Source: Musa acuminata AAA Group (Eukaryota > Streptophyta > Magnoliopsida > Zingiberales > Musaceae). From it: 64,000 bases of DNA. The stretch's first letter is position 1, and each line of letters starts with the position of its first letter. The position numbers were made by a program, and so were the translations under genes. The stretch spans positions 46,008,501 to 46,072,500 of the forward strand of contig NC_088335.1 of assembly GCF_036884655.1 (NCBI RefSeq). Direction: 5' to 3'. Shown here piece after piece: positions 38,401 through 53,000 of the stretch. The notes under the pieces were generated by a model. That model did no database searches. It was not told where the DNA came from and was given only the letters and a program-made list of their open reading frames with translations.

Positions 38401-39678
38401 ACTGCTCCCAATTCCATGCCAGTAATCATAAAAGAAAGGAAGAGAGAGGGAAGGGGAGCGAGAGAGAGTTCGAAGTCACAAGAAATCACCAAACAAGGAC
38501 ACCCCAATGAGTGATGCACTGGTAAGTTTCTTTGGTACTGTCTGCGCTTTTTTCTCAGGGAATCTCTCTGCGCTGGGACCCAAAAGTTTGAGTCTTCAAT
38601 GCTCATTAATGGGAGCAAGGAAGAGCACAACCTCCTTTGTTCTTTGCTGCTTCCTCTATGATCTTTTTCCCCTTCCTATTTGTTTTCTGCTTTTGACAGA
38701 TGGTTGATGCATGGGTTGGTCCCCTCCAGCTCAACACGGTGCGGTTTGGAATGGTGTGAAGAGGTCTGCAAGCAGGGCAAAAGACAGAACAGAAGCTGCA
38801 CTTTTGTTGTGGTGTGAAACGTCTTCCTTCATCTCCTGCCATCTCTGTTTGTTTGGTTGGGAAATGAAGGGTGGGTTTGCCTTCTCTGGGGATTATCTGG
38901 GTTTTGGAGCTTGCTGAGGGTGCTAACTTGTTCTACAGTTTGGTTTTTGTGCTCAGGTTGCAGATTCATTTACATTAGAGGTTTTGGTGGGGATTGGGGA
39001 ACTTGGGGTTGTTTACCTGGTGGTCCTGGTGGTGATCTTTTTGTTCTTTTGCTTTTGTGTGATTAGGTCTGGGTTTTGTGGGTATGTGGTGAAGAACTGG
39101 TGCTTGTTTGGGGCTGTTTGTTCGCTCTTCTATCTTTTGAAGGTTTGGTGGTGGTTTTGACTGCTTCCATGTGTGAGAATGGCCTAAAGTTTGGATCTTG
39201 GAAGGGATTGTTTGAGGGTTTCATGGTGGCCTCCGTTCTTTGTGCTTTGAGCTCTTCTGAGTTCTCAGTTTCTTGAGCGATAGTTAAATTTGCGACCTTG
39301 TGTGTCTTTTTCGGGTGATGTGTTGGTGGGCTTTTGATTCTTGAGCACGGTTGTGCCTGGAAACATTCTGGTATTCTTGGGGGATTGAGGTGTGCTCTCG
39401 AGTTGGTCTCAGCTTGCAGTTGACGGTTTTTATTTTGGATCAGGTTGCAGGGATTTTGGTACTGAGGTTGAGGTCTATCTCTGAAGCTGACTGCAGTTTT
39501 CTGTGAACATGTTCCTGTGAGGCAACAGATTGATGGAGAATAGCTTATGGCCTAAACTTTTGAGCCTACTTGTCGATTACTGAAGATCGCGGCGTGTTCA
39601 GAGTGTGATCTCTGGTTATTGCCAGGTTCTGTTTGGATTATTTTTGCTCTGGCCATTTCATTTCAGAGTTAGTTCAGA
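38401..39678 (+). promoter_or_regulatory. Probable promoter and 5' UTR of the NPH3-type gene
   Basis: A GA-rich stretch (GAAAGGAAGAGAGAGGGAAG, about 38433-38470) and G/T-rich DNA precede the coding start at 39679. A possible 5' UTR donor (GGTAAGTT) is at 38520. The exact transcription start and any UTR intron cannot be fixed from sequence alone. Confidence 0.35.
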
Positions 39679-42600
39679 ATGGCCTGCAAGAAGCTGGGAT
39701 CAAAAGCTGATGCCTTTCAACGACGAGGGCAAGCCTGGTAAGCTGTATATTCTGCCTTTTTGTTCTAATGATATGCATATATTCTAAAGTGATCTTAGAA
39801 TTGCATCTAAGCTATCTTCTATTCTGAGTGGTCAGAAACTTGTGACTCAATTGATAAGATCATTGTAGATCTAAAGCCAGTATTGTAGTTTACGAGATGT
39901 ATGACTTTCCAAAAGTGCAAGCTCTTATTTATGTCTAGAAGTTACGGCCTCTGAAACAGGCAGTCTTTTTTGGATTAGTTTTGTCTATTTTACTAAATTT
40001 GACAATAGAATCCTTAAAAATATTATCTGAAGTATATTATTCATGTAAGAGACTCCATGAAATATACAAGTCTATGAAAAACTGATTGCTATCGTTATTT
40101 GCTATTTCTTTTTAACTTCTGCAATTTTTCCTGACTTGTTGAATATTATATTTTTCTTGGTGAATTTATTAGTATGGTTGTCACCCTAATTTCAATTCTA
40201 CAATGTTCTACAGTTTCACAAGCAAAATAGTCTTATCTTGACAATGCTAAATGGAACCAACATTTATAGAGGTTGTGGCACGAACAGTTGGTGGCTTGCT
40301 GCACATTGTCCCATGAATTAACGGTTAAAGGGTAAAATAAGAAGGAACAAATGGATTTAATTATTAAGAATTAGTTTATCCTCAAGCTCTAATTGTTTCT
40401 CTTAGTTGTTGTTGGATACTTGGATATGCCATGAATGTTTAGATAAGCACTCCAAATTTAGCCCAAATCGGACAAGCCCATAGTATAGGTGCCTTGTTGC
40501 CTCTATTTGCTTGTACCACATAGATTTAAAGAGAACTAATCCTGAATGGTCACGGCATTTTAAGGAACAAAGATAAAGGGAAATCAACATCCTGAGAAAA
40601 TTAGCTTTGCAACTACAGGAGCGTTTTCAGTGAGGAATTGGGGAACAAGATTTTCAGGGACTAAAGTGAAATTATTAGATCTTTAAATGGGATAATCATA
40701 CTTGAGTTATAAAAAAATGGTGGTATGCTGCACGAGGATCCCAGCAATATAGGGTCTAGAAATTATTGTGATCATCTTTGTTTGAGAAGAGCATACACAG
40801 CGATAAGAGTGCCCAAACAGGAACAAGATTCATATGGTGTGCAGTTCTCTAGGTCACCTCTTCCATAATAGTGGCAATACGAATATCAAATGAAAAGGCT
40901 TTTCTGAGTTAAAATTTTCTCTCAAAAGATTGCTCATTGAGGACCTCAATTGGTTTTGCTAGTCAATTTGTGGTCCTAGAAATCAGAAACGTGAAATATA
41001 GGCATCATATTTGGTTAAACACTTGGTTTGTTTTGTGTATTTTCTTGGGTCTATGACTATTATTAGGAAGTGAAGCTTAAAAGTTAAAAGCATTTGTGAT
41101 ATATTGCAATCGTCTCAAATAATTGCTAAGATCTATTAACCATGTAGAAATGCTTCTGGACTCTGAAGCTTCTCCATGCATGCCTGTGTAAATTGTGGTT
41201 AGCTTGAATAAGGTCCTTTTCTTTATTCATCATAAACTTGCTAGGAGATAAAAAGGCATGCTAGAAAAACAAAAACTGGACTGTTCTTTTCCTCCTGCAG
41301 TGATCTGAACCTTTTTTGCTTTTTATGTGGCCTAAATCCTTAAATTGCCCCTCTATATGAGAGGATAACTATCTTGAATCTTTACTATGGTCAAATCTGT
41401 CTAGAAGTATTTTTCACTCTCCATTTTGTTTTTTCTGTCAGGTTATGATAAAATTGTTCTATATGACAAACATTATTGTAGTTGCATGTGGATCACTTGT
41501 TATTTGTGCATTCTGCAGGTTCTGCACTACTGGGCTTCCAAGTGATATTATTGTTGAAGTTAGCGAGATGTCCTTCCATCTGCATAAGGTGAGGTGATTA
41601 ATCATTAAATCGAATGGGACCATACTTGTATCTAGCTACTATCTAATGCAATACCTTTTCTTAAAAAGCTGACGCAATTAAGCATTTAATCAAACGAGAA
41701 CCCATACACTTTGGTGTTACATTAAAGTTGCTCCTTCATGACACGAGTAACTATGGTTCAAGTCGCTAAATCCTGCAAACGCAATATTAAATCATTTTGA
41801 CACATATTTTGTGTTATCAGGCAAGGCACTAATATTTTGAACAATTTTAAGTTTCAACATTCTTTTTCATGGAGGCAAGGAACATGTTTAGCTCCTAGCA
41901 TTGTACAGCATTGTTGTCATTTGGGTCAAATCAATTTTTGTTGTATTAAATCTCGATATGAAGATTAAAATTAAATGAGTGCTGCTACTTAGTAACTGTT
42001 TGTTTCTTTGTGGGTTTTAATGTAGATGGAAAAGAAACTTGAATTTAATATAAATGCATAAATTAGACACAAACTCTCTTGTAAAATGAAGCCTCTAGAT
42101 CGAAACAAGTCGCTAATAAGGAACATTTCATGTCTAAAACAAATGGAATTGTTGCTGCCTGAGATGGACAACCAACTTGCTTTTCCAATGACAGATAGAG
42201 TTTGTTATCAGTTGTTTCTTTACCATTGAAGAGAATAATTTTTTATGAGACCGATAGAACTATTATTTTGTTTAGTGGTCTAATTTTCTCATAGCCATTG
42301 TTTAGGCCAGTTTGTCATTTTCTATTTGTTCTTCTCCTTATTAATTGTAATTTTGTCCAACTCATGTTAATTTTATTTCCAAAGTAGCTGAATTATGTTA
42401 TTCGCTAATTACATTTGTAATTTTTTCTTGCAGTTTCCTCTTCTGTCAAAGAGTGCTCTCTTGGAAAAGCTTATTGAGGAGAGCTCTGATGAAGAAGATG
42501 GTTGTGTAGTGAAGTTATGTGATATGCCTGGTGGGGATAAAGCATTTGAACTAGTAGCTAAGTTCTGTTACGGTGTTAAGTTCGAACTCGCTGCCTCAAA

Positions 42601-44466
42601 TGTTGTTTTCCTGCGCTGTGCTGCTGAATATCTTCAAATGACAGAGGAAATAGCAGAGGGCAATTTGATTGCCCAAACAGAGATCTTTCTTAGCCAAGTT
42701 GTTCTTCGTGGCTGGAAAGATTCGATAAAAGTGCTCCAAACCTGTGATAATCTTCTCCCTCATGCTGAAAATCTTCAGATCATTAAGCGATGCATTGATT
42801 CTTTAGCAGTTAAAGCTTGTACAGATCCCAATCTCTTTGGTTGGCCTATGATGGAGCATGGTGCAATGCAAAGCCCAGGCGGGAGTGTTTTGTGGAACGG
42901 AATAAGTACGGGAGCCAGACCTAGAAACTGCAGTTCTGATTGGTGGTACGAAGATGCATCTTCATTGAGTCTTCCCTTGTATAAGAGGTTGATCTCAGTC
43001 ATGGAATCTCGAGGTATCAGACAAGAGGTCGTAGCAGGCTCCGTGACATCTTATGCCAAAAAGTATCTGCCTGGTATTAGTAGGCGTCACAGTCTGGCTC
43101 CTGTAGCTCTGACTGCTGCACCATCTGAAGAAGAACAGAGACATCTCCTCGAAGAGATTGTGGGCTTGTTGCCTTTACAAAAGGGTGTTACATCAACTAA
43201 AATTTTATTTGGACTTCTTCGTACTGGCATGATTCTGCGAGCTAATCCAACTTGCATTTCCAACTTGGAGAAAAGGATAGGACTGCAGCTAGACCAGGCA
43301 AATTTGGAAGATCTACTTCTGCCAAACTTTTCATATTCTATGGAGACACTCTACAACATCGACTGTGTTCAACGAATTCTAGAGCACTTCTTAGCCATGG
43401 ATCAAGCTGCTGATGGGGCATCTCCTAATTTGGTTGATGATGAGCAGTTAATTGGTTCACCTTCTCTTGCACCCATTACTACTGTTGCCAAGCTAATTGA
43501 TGGGTATCTAGCAGAAGTTGCACCAGATATCAACTTGAAGCTTCCAAAGTTTCAAAATCTGGCTGGTGCAGTACCTGATTATGCACGACCACTGGATGAT
43601 GGACTGTATCGTGCTATTGACATCTATTTAAAGGTAATTATTCAAGTACATTTTATTAATAATTATCATGAGGTTTCTCCATGCGAACCAAAAATGTAAA
43701 AATCACATTGGAAATTTGGGTCTCCACTACTACAAACATGTTTGTTCTTTTTTCCTCATAAAGAATATCACATATGTTGTAAACTTCAACAACAATCTGT
43801 CAAATGATCAATATCATTGTTTCATGCTAATTACTACAATGCCTAAATTTTTATTCCAATTTTCCATTGTGCTGTTGCAAAATTGTTGATGATGTGTAAT
43901 ATATGACACATTTGCAGGCACACCCATGGCTCAATGAAGCCGAAAGGGAACAGCTCTGCAGGCTGATGGACTGCCAGAAACTCTCCCTAGAAGCCTGCAC
44001 TCATGCTGCACAAAACGAAAGGCTCCCGTTACGAGTAGTGGTTCAAGTTCTTTTCTTCGAGCAACTTCAACTGAGGACCTCGATTGCTGGTTGCTTGCTT
44101 GTTTCCGATAACCTTGATGTCTCACGGCCTCTGAGGAGCGGTCTGGTGGGTTCAGGAGATGGCGGTGGGTGGGCAAGCACTGTGAGGGAAAACCAAGTCT
44201 TGAAGGAGGGAATGGATAGCATGAGGATGAGGGTGTATGAGCTCGAAAAGGAGTGCACAAGCATGAGACAGGAGATCGAGAAGTTGGGACGAGGGAAGAG
44301 CAAGTGGAGTACTGTTTCAAAGAAGTTTGGATTTAAGCTCAAGTCCCAGATGTGCAGTGCCCAAGAGGAGTCTGTAAGCGATCATCAGCAAACCGGAAGC
44401 AACACCATTGAAAAGTTGCCAGCTAAGCTCACTAAACACAAGCAGCAGCTATCCACAGATGCATGA
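39679..44466 (+). CDS. NPH3/RPT2-type BTB/POZ protein
   Basis: Exons 39679-39737, 41519-41588, 42434-43633 and 43918-44466 give 625 residues; all junctions are GT-AG and the frame is continuous. The N-terminus reads [20 protein letters not shown] then [14 protein letters not shown], typical of this family. The BTB domain covers about 25-125, the NPH3 domain about 212-480 (starts [19 protein letters not shown]; contains [15 protein letters not shown] and [16 protein letters not shown]), and a coiled coil about 555-590 ([22 protein letters not shown]). Family members act at the plasma membrane as partners of phototropins or auxin-transport regulators and as CUL3 E3 adaptors. The split tryptophan codon between exons 1 and 2 is the usual structure. 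The specific paralogue is not assignable here. The gene converges with AIR9. Confidence 0.95.
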
Positions 44467-45790
44467 CCATTTCCCGTGAGGGATCAAGGTTTGTAACTCT
44501 AATTTTCTGGGGTTTTTTCTTACATCAGGAAGTTGTGAATTCAGTCTCTTGGACAAATGTTATTTTGAGGTTTGTCCTTCACTTTCTCTTGTGTATGAAA
44601 TAGTACTAATCTTGTGTTACCTATATGTTTCTTACTGGTGACTGCAATGCTAAAACCGCAAACTCAAAAAATATATATATGTTGGAATTAGTTTTTCTTC
44701 TTGGATTCTTGTCGCAATTCTGCTGAGTCATCAAACTTTTACATTGTTGTCTCAATGAAGTTCAACTAACACTAGATGGCAACACACACCTGTAAGCACT
44801 ACTATGCCTTTGAATGGGATGATTGACCTTGGAAGATGAGTTAATTTGGGTTAATTACATGCTACTTACCAGTGATTGTGATGCTGCATCAGCAAATTAG
44901 AAAGACCTGTATCTTATATGCCTACTTCTTCTTGGTTTGTTGTCACATAATTCTGGTTGGTCACCAAACTTCTACATTGCTCCATCTCAATCAAGCTCAA
45001 CCAACACCAGTTGGCAGCATATACCTGCAAGCATTACTATGCTATTAAATGGGATAGTTGACCAGGGAAGATGAACCTGCCAATGTAGAAGTTTGTCCAG
45101 ACATCAAATGCTCATCACACAGCAGAATTCCTGGTTGGTGGGTGAAATATCCATTCTTGTTCTTTCTTTTCTTAGTAGTTCTTTGAACCTGCTCACCTTG
45201 ATCAGCTTTACACTAGTCCTTGTCCCCACACTTGTCAAATCTCCATGAATGGGGTAGTTGACCTTCTCCTCCTCTGCACTCAATGCACCATTTCATGGTG
45301 GTAGTGTAGTTTATAATATGCAAAGATCTCCAATGTTGGCTTGCACTTAGTTCAGCTAGAAGTTTCAATTAAGTTTTATGTTGTTTTTGCACTTTCCATC
45401 ACTTAGTGGAATTGATTGATGGCTTTCTGTCCATACTATGATGTGATTAAGTTTGTCTTGCAAAGTGAGTATGAGAGCTTCATGTGATTTGGACTCCAAA
45501 TCATTTTTTTTTGTCACAAACACAATTATTATGTTGGTCTTCAGTGGAAATGGATCAGAAGAGTCTTTTGAGTTATGAACTGACTATAATTATGCGGTTA
45601 AGTGCATGCCTTTGCCAATCACATGAAACAACATCAATCCCAATAGTTACTATTGTCAGAAAGTGATGTTCATTGACTTTGGGAAATTCAAAGAGAGGGA
45701 AGAAAAAAGGAACTGCCCCTCAAAACTTCATGGGAAATTTTAGAATAATTTACCTCATTATTCAGTCAAAGTTCGATTTAAAAAAAATTA
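44467..45790. other. 3' region of the NPH3-type gene and spacer
   Basis: No gene. It includes a diverged 234-base tandem duplication (44631-45085) and a partial third copy of one phrase (GGGGTAGTTGACC, near 45250). The rest is ordinary AT-rich spacer. Confidence 0.5.
44631..45085. repeat. Diverged tandem duplication, period 234
   Basis: CTTACTGGTGACTGCAATGC at 44631 and CTTACCAGTGATTGTGATGC at 44865 start two copies that continue through TTCTTCTTGG, CACCAAACTT.TACATTG, CAACACCAG.TGGCA and GGGATRRTTGACC. Confidence 0.7.
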
Positions 45791-45799
45791 ATTAACGTA

Positions 45800-46425
45800 T
45801 CGATTTTTAAAAATTCTCGTAGAATTATTTTTTTTCAAAATGATGATATTACCCATATTGACCATCACTTCTACCTAGCATCATTACCCTTATCGAACCC
45901 CATTAGCCCTCATCAGATCCATCCATGCCTTTGTAGATCTTGATGACTCATGTCGAACTTGCCATGGCCTACCTCGTCGTCACTATTCTCCCTCGTTGCA
46001 CAAGCAACCCCTAGCCCCCGTTGCCCTAACTCGCCTCTCCTCTACCTCACCAAACCTACCGCTACCTCCACCTGCACCTCCTTCGTTGGTCCACAAAGAT
46101 AATGAAAACAAGGTGCACAAGGGTAAATTCAACGAGACAAACGAAAGCAAAGCCTGCCGTATCGAACCGTACCGCCCGATATGGGCAATACGTACCAATC
46201 CGACAGACCAACGGTACGCGGACCGTCCTGTACCGTACCGAGCCTGGATCGAAACACCGTTACGGTACGGTACGACGGACCTTGAACGAAAGGGAAGTGG
46301 CGATAAGGGCCAAGGATCGCCTATGCTACAAGCAAGAACGACAAAAGCAAGACACATAAGGGCAAGTTCGAGGAGTAAAATGATCTTTTCATGCAAGAAG
46401 CTATAAGAATTTTTAAAAATTAAAA
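45800..46425. repeat. Repeat with inverted ends carrying TACCG-rich copy B
   Basis: TTTTTAAAAATTCTCGTAG at about 45804-45822 is inverted as CTATAAGAATTTTTAAAAA at 46401-46419, suggesting a small inverted-repeat element. Inside is TACCG-rich copy B (about 46138-46300, with CCGTACCGCCCGATATGG and ACGGTACGGTACGACGG). It sits between imperfect direct repeats AAGGGTAAATTCAACGAG (46118) and AAGGGCAAGTTCGAGGAG (46359). Confidence 0.45.
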
Positions 46426-47072
46426 CATGCTACGAGAATTTATCAAAACTAAAAACTTTTTCTAAGAATTCACCCTTGTTCAATTAATCAAATCATAAAT
46501 TTCATAAAAATATAATATAAATTGTTACTTGTGATAGTTTATATTTTTTTATTCCTTATTAAGTTTATTTTTGACCCCTTGATTGAAATCCTAGCTTTAC
46601 CAACTACACTGAAAACACTCAATTGAAATCACTGTTGTTGAAATATATGAAACAGCAAGGATAATACATAAATTGTACTAAAACAATCCTTTGGGACTCC
46701 ACACAACAAGCTCCTGGCTCACTGTACATTTTATATACACAACAAACCATCAAAGCACCCCAATTTACAGCAAACAAGTGCAAAGTCAGTGGATAAAGTA
46801 TAGAGGTCAAAGGGTGAATGCTTGATGAAAAGTACTTCCTTGGATCTTAGCTTCCTCAGATTGGGACATTATGCATCTCACCCAAGGATGTACAAGTCAA
46901 TGGCACAACAATCATAATGAGAACCCTTCCAAGACTGGCTTCAACACAATCTCAATAGGATGAAAGACTCCAACATAGATGCAGCAATTTGAGCAGAAAT
47001 TTGCTCACTATGCACTGTGAAAAGCATACTGAAGGAGCACCCTCACATTCTCGACTTCTAATACCGCATGCA

Positions 47073-50000
47073 TCATGTCTCTATCTTGAGAAGAGAATTA
47101 AGGGATGTGCTGTTGAACCGTTGTGCGAATCCTCTTATCACAAGAACAATGACGTCCCGCATATGTCGAGTTTGCACCATCAAGTCCACTTCATTCTCAC
47201 CATCAACCACAATCTTGAATCGGTGTTGGTCATTGCGATAAAGTTCAACCTGCAAAGTCCAGTGAGATGTCAATACGCACAAGTCTGTGGAGTCAATGTT
47301 GTAATTGGTCCATTTGAGAGGAATGATTAAATTCAGTACGCTCATCATTTGGCCATATGCCTCAGCTCATCAATTACGTTATTGCTGGGCATCTACTGGG
47401 AAAGCATATCATAATTTTTGAAGGTTCTTAAATATCTTCACCAATTATCTGCACGACCATCAAGAATCATGCATGCTACCAAAGAGTTCACAAGAGAATC
47501 AAGTAAATTTGGAATCCACTGTGCTTCCCCAGTAGTACACGGGAATGAAAGAACTTACATGAAAAGGAGGAGCATATGTTCCACGGATTTCGGTATTTGG
47601 AAATGAAGTCTTAGAACCAGGTTTAACAACCTTGACTCTCTTCCTGTTGACTTCTAGAATTCTTTTCTCAAGATTTCCTGCTCCTGGAGCCTGTAAAATT
47701 GATGCAGGAAGAATAAACAGTTTTAGCTTTGGAATCACTCAGTTCTATTTTATCAATGATCACAGAAGAGAACTACAGTTACCTCCTTTGCAGACCGGTT
47801 TCTCTCACACAATGCCTGTTTCCAATAGAAAGAAAAGATTGTCAACTTCCAGATATGATAATTGTCCATAAAATATATTTATAAACAAGACCTCTATGCT
47901 CAAATCTTTTGAGAAAATTCCACAATAAGCCAATGAGGTTGCAATCAAAAGTACCCAATGGTCAAACTAAATTTAGCTCGAAACAATTTCTGACTGTTAC
48001 TCTATATCATTGCTTCCAATTTTGAACACTATAAGCCCCATGTACAAAGTATGGCTAAGAACGGCTGACCCAAGGTCAGCATGCAGCATGCCGCATGCCG
48101 CATGCCATGCCAACCCAAGATGGATCCTCATTCACTTGTCCTGGCATGTGAAGTTGATCAATATTCATGGATGGGCATTTATGTCCCGTGCAGGAACAAC
48201 CTTTATCATGCGATAGCATAGGATACCTTGTACACAAATGTAAATAGATGGACAGAAACTGGGAACAGCGCCAGAAGTCACAAGCCAGATGATCAAGTGT
48301 AAAATCGCTGTCAAAAGGAAAAGGATATTGGGCAATATTTTGGGGGGGGAGGAGGGGGGAAGCCAAAAGCAAGCAGTACCTCAAACTTCACAGATCCAAG
48401 CTCCAAGTTCTGCTTCACTTCTCTGTAAACATCTGGCTCTGCAAATGGGTAAAAGAGGTAACTGAATACAACCATAGGAAACTGAATGATGGAATGAAGC
48501 TAAATAGTACACCAAGCTTTTCCGAAAAATGTTAATCAAATTGGTTCCTTAGGTCAAGAATTTGTCAGCATGAACATAGAAGAAAACCAAAAGTTCTCCC
48601 CCAAGTTTTGAACACTGAGCAATAAATAAAATAAATCAGATAACCGTTAGTACATTCAACTAGCCTGGGGAACCAACCAAACAAATCTTTAAACTTCTGT
48701 GTTTTCCAATAATAGTACAATTTCCAAAACAATCATATACTTAAGGTGACTGTAGGACTACCACACTGTTGCAATTAAAGGAATAAGAAAACATGTTATT
48801 CCACTCATGAACAACCTGCAAATAAGCCACAAGTTCTGCATCAGACAGTATACAAAAATACACAAATCATGTTCATCTACAAGAGATCCACTTGAAAATT
48901 CATGGATGAAACCGTTTGACTTAAAAATGATTTATACATTTTTAGTATCATTTACAATGTCCTTTTCCAACAAGTTCTCTCTCCTTATCTTTGGGCAGTT
49001 TTTGAGGGGAGTGAGCTCAGGTTGCCGGCAAATGGAGATTCTCTATACTTACAAATGGCAATATCTTTTTATCTGTTTATGGTTTACAAATCTAACCTAC
49101 CAGTCTTGTGAATGGAGGCAACTACTGGATCCAAATGGGACCCACCCGTGGAAAAATAGTTGCTTCAAGTCACAAGACAAATAGGTGACACTGGCAAGCC
49201 ATAAAAGTGCAGCAAAGATATTCCGGCCCATATTTGCAGTAGAGCCATGAATCTTGCATTTTAAAATGCAACTCAGCTATTCGATAACTTAGATTTATGA
49301 TTACAGCATGGCTACTTTTGTTTCGTTACTTGCATTTGTCAATTGCAGACTATTTATCTATTGTGCACTGGGACGAGCAATGTTTGTAGGGATTGGTGGA
49401 AGGACAATAGGCAGCATTGTAAAGATAGGCAGTGGGAAGGGCCGCTTTGTTCAAAGTAGGAGGCAGGAGATGTGACACCCCCATTTAGTCCCACTTTAGA
49501 AGTTAGAGAAAGTTTGAGTGATTTATAGGGCTCGAGTGAATCTGATATTACTAATTTGGACTTAAGTATTTTGAGCCATGTGGTTCTAAGCTTATTAAGT
49601 AAATAGATTAGCTGTCCCATTGAGAAAGATTATGGTAGTGGAGAGAACTGTTATTGGACAGTGAGATTCCCACATTAGAACTATCTATGGTCGGAGTTTG
49701 AGAAACATTGAAGTATGAAGCAACTACCAGGTTGGGTCTCACTTGCACCATATTAGGATTTGATTTGACGATGTTAAGCCTTAAGTGTGGTGAGATTGTG
49801 ACACCTCAATTTAATCCTGGTTTGGAAGTAGGAGAAGGCCTAAAATTGGTTAAACAATCTTGAGCTTAGCATTTTGGGACACGTGATTCTAGTCTCATCA
49901 AGCCAATTGATTAGTTACCGCAGGTCATGATAAGCGAGGCACAATCAGTGGAGGCGATAGCAGTGGTCAAGAAGGATGATGTCAGGAGTAGTCAAAAGGC

Positions 50001-53000
50001 ATATTCAAAGTTGTGGCTTCCAAGCTAAAAGTAGCCTGCATTTTCACATGCAAGCAGTTTAGTCCTAGATGGAAATACAGGGTTAAAGGCTTAAGTTACA
50101 CTAACGAATGGCAGTTTCAATGTGGGTAATTAAGCACCTGCATTTGATCAAATGCCCGCTTTGCACTCATAGAAGTAGTCAGAAAATGAAATATCTACAA
50201 CTAACATGCTTGATTAACCATAGTTGAACTATTTAATTAATATACTGAAAAGCAATGAACTAAAAGCATACCCATGTTGAACAATCTAAAGAAATTCATA
50301 CCAACTGAAATTGGGTCTGTTGATGCAGAAACAGGCTGTCCCTCGACTCCATCTTCTCTTACTGGAGTATAAACAGCCACAAGTCTATATCCTACGTCAT
50401 CAACATTAGCTTCATACATCCTACTTGTCTCACCTGTAATGATAGAATGTTGAAAAAGGGAAGATAATAGAGCTTTGAATGGTGAGGTAAAAAGCATAAG
50501 CTGTAGATCAAAATACAAAATTCCCTCAAACAAAAGTTGACATGAAAGGAGTTGGCCACAAGTCAATTTCAAATATCAGATATAGCTCAAAACATAATCA
50601 TGTTTAACATTGTGTTTATAAGGATGAACGCAGACCACAGGTCCCTTTCCCTCATTGGCCACAGGGCACAAGACAACATGAACTGCTAAAGAATATTTAG
50701 CAGTTGTGTCAAACAACAGTAGACATTTGATTCAATCCTTGTGGACAGTTCATATTGTCCCAACCTCGAACAAATGCATTAAATCCAATCATATAATCAA
50801 ATGTCCATATCAGATCACAGAGACATAATTTACCAGAACATCAAGTTTGGTAGCTCAGAATTAGACCAAGCAAAATATTCCTTTGAAATGACTTGAATCA
50901 TCGTAACCCAATTCAACCAAGCTTTTTTTGTCAGAAATATAATGCAATTTCATTTTAGACAACCAACATGACTTTTGCTATGTTGGCCCTTTTTGAGTCA
51001 GGGGACACCCTGTGACAAATGTTAATGTAGATCTGCATGACCCTTTTTTAATGGTTGAAGTAATGTTATGAAGTCTTTAATATACTTGATAAAAAACATT
51101 TTGCGAACTTGACCAAAATCTTGGTAGCGAGGAACTCTTTTAGCACATATCAATTAAATGTATCACAGCAATTTTGTTTCCTGGTTTGAATGATTTAATA
51201 AGCCTTAGCTGGAATCTATTGCTTTGCTTTTTTTGGATGCCATATGCTGATAATTGATAAATAATGAATGTGAAACCTTTTAGAATTCAGTGATAGAGAG
51301 TTAACAGCATATATTAAAAAAGATGTCACTTGGCAATACATGGTCCACCGTTCAATACATCAATTTGCATGCCTAATAGTTTTTTATTAATAAGTTAATT
51401 CATCCTATTTACCAATCTGTTTAAGAATTCTGGATAAGATGTAGTCTTTGCAACCTCCTATGTACTCAAATACTTCCTATGGGCCAGCTTGCAGACCACC
51501 AGCACTAACCGTGTAAAGAAGAACAAAAAAAAGGAAAAGAACATTACAGAGAAACAAAAAAGTTCAAATTAAACATCACACAGGAGCAAACTTAATTAGA
51601 TATAACATGAAGCCACAGTCACCAATGAGGACACAGGCAAAAATCAGAGGATGATCATGCTAGTTTGTGCCACAGCCAGATGTAACAAAATCCAAGGCCA
51701 GAACCATCATAACAATAAACATAAATACAATGATGACAAAAAATAAGAAAAGTAAAAAACCTAAACCCATCTTTTAAGCATTATCCAGAGCAAACTACGA
51801 CCGTTCAAGGCCAAATGGTTGGGTTGGTAATGTGTATGATTTCAAAACAAGGATGGATGCAAATGGCAGTTGACACAAGTGTAAGATCCATCGGCTGTCA
51901 AGACATAATTGCCTTACCAATGTCACTCAGCAGAAGAAAAATCTGTGGTACATGGACATCTATTCAGCTAATAACGGGGAGATGTATGTTGCATGCTCCA
52001 TAAGAAAAAAATGCAATCAAAACCAAAGCAGCCACAGCTAAAAGTATATTACGCAGTCAATTAGTTTCCTTTTCCATAAATGAAAAGTAAAGTTCGTTTT
52101 GCAGTAGAAAATGTTTCTTGAATTTAAATAGTGAACATCATAGTTCTGATGGCAAGTTTGTTATACCAGGTATTGAGATTAGATCAGGACTTCCAACCAT
52201 TGACCTAAGCCACTGAATTCTGCTCTTGCCTTCTTTCCCACCGCTATAGATGCCTCGAACAGCATACAAGTTTGTGTGGTAGCCTCTTCCTTCAATCTCC
52301 AACTTATCAATTTTGGGAATACCTGAAAGCAGCAAATTGTGTCATAGAGCAGACTAGTGATGCAACATTTGCTTGATCTTGCCAAAAGATTTTAGATGCA
52401 ATTAAAAGACTGGAGATCTAGACTAGTAGTTTGAGCTTCAGAATTCAAGTTTTGGATAGTAGAAAATTTAGAACATTTACAAAGAGAAGGTGATCCATCC
52501 CGATCAATAGGACAATGTCACAATGATGAAAATCAGTTGGCACTATAAGATACTTAGAATTACTTATATCTTGCAAGTAAAAGGGCAGTAACGTTTCCAT
52601 TACTATGTCTAGTAATTAGCCTATAAATCATTGGAATGGTTCTTCGGCTTAGTTCCAACTAGAAATTAGTGGCAAGGTAATGAAAAGACCTGGCAATATA
52701 GCAGATGTTTGTGCTGACACAGTATTACTTGATCTTCCAAACACATCTGTTACAGTGCATTCACATTTGAAACTTCTGCCTATATCCTCAAAGCGCACCT
52801 TATAAGAGGAAGATAGTTGAGATGGCAATATTTCAAAGGACTGGTGCTCCCCATCTCCTATCGAGGAAAACCTGTTCCACAAGTTTATTATTGAGTGGTA
52901 AATTCATAAAAAAAGGTAAATAAAGTAACTTATCTTGCATTACCATTGGTACTTAATCTCTTTCTTGTACTTGTTCCAGATATGATGTTGAATATCACTC

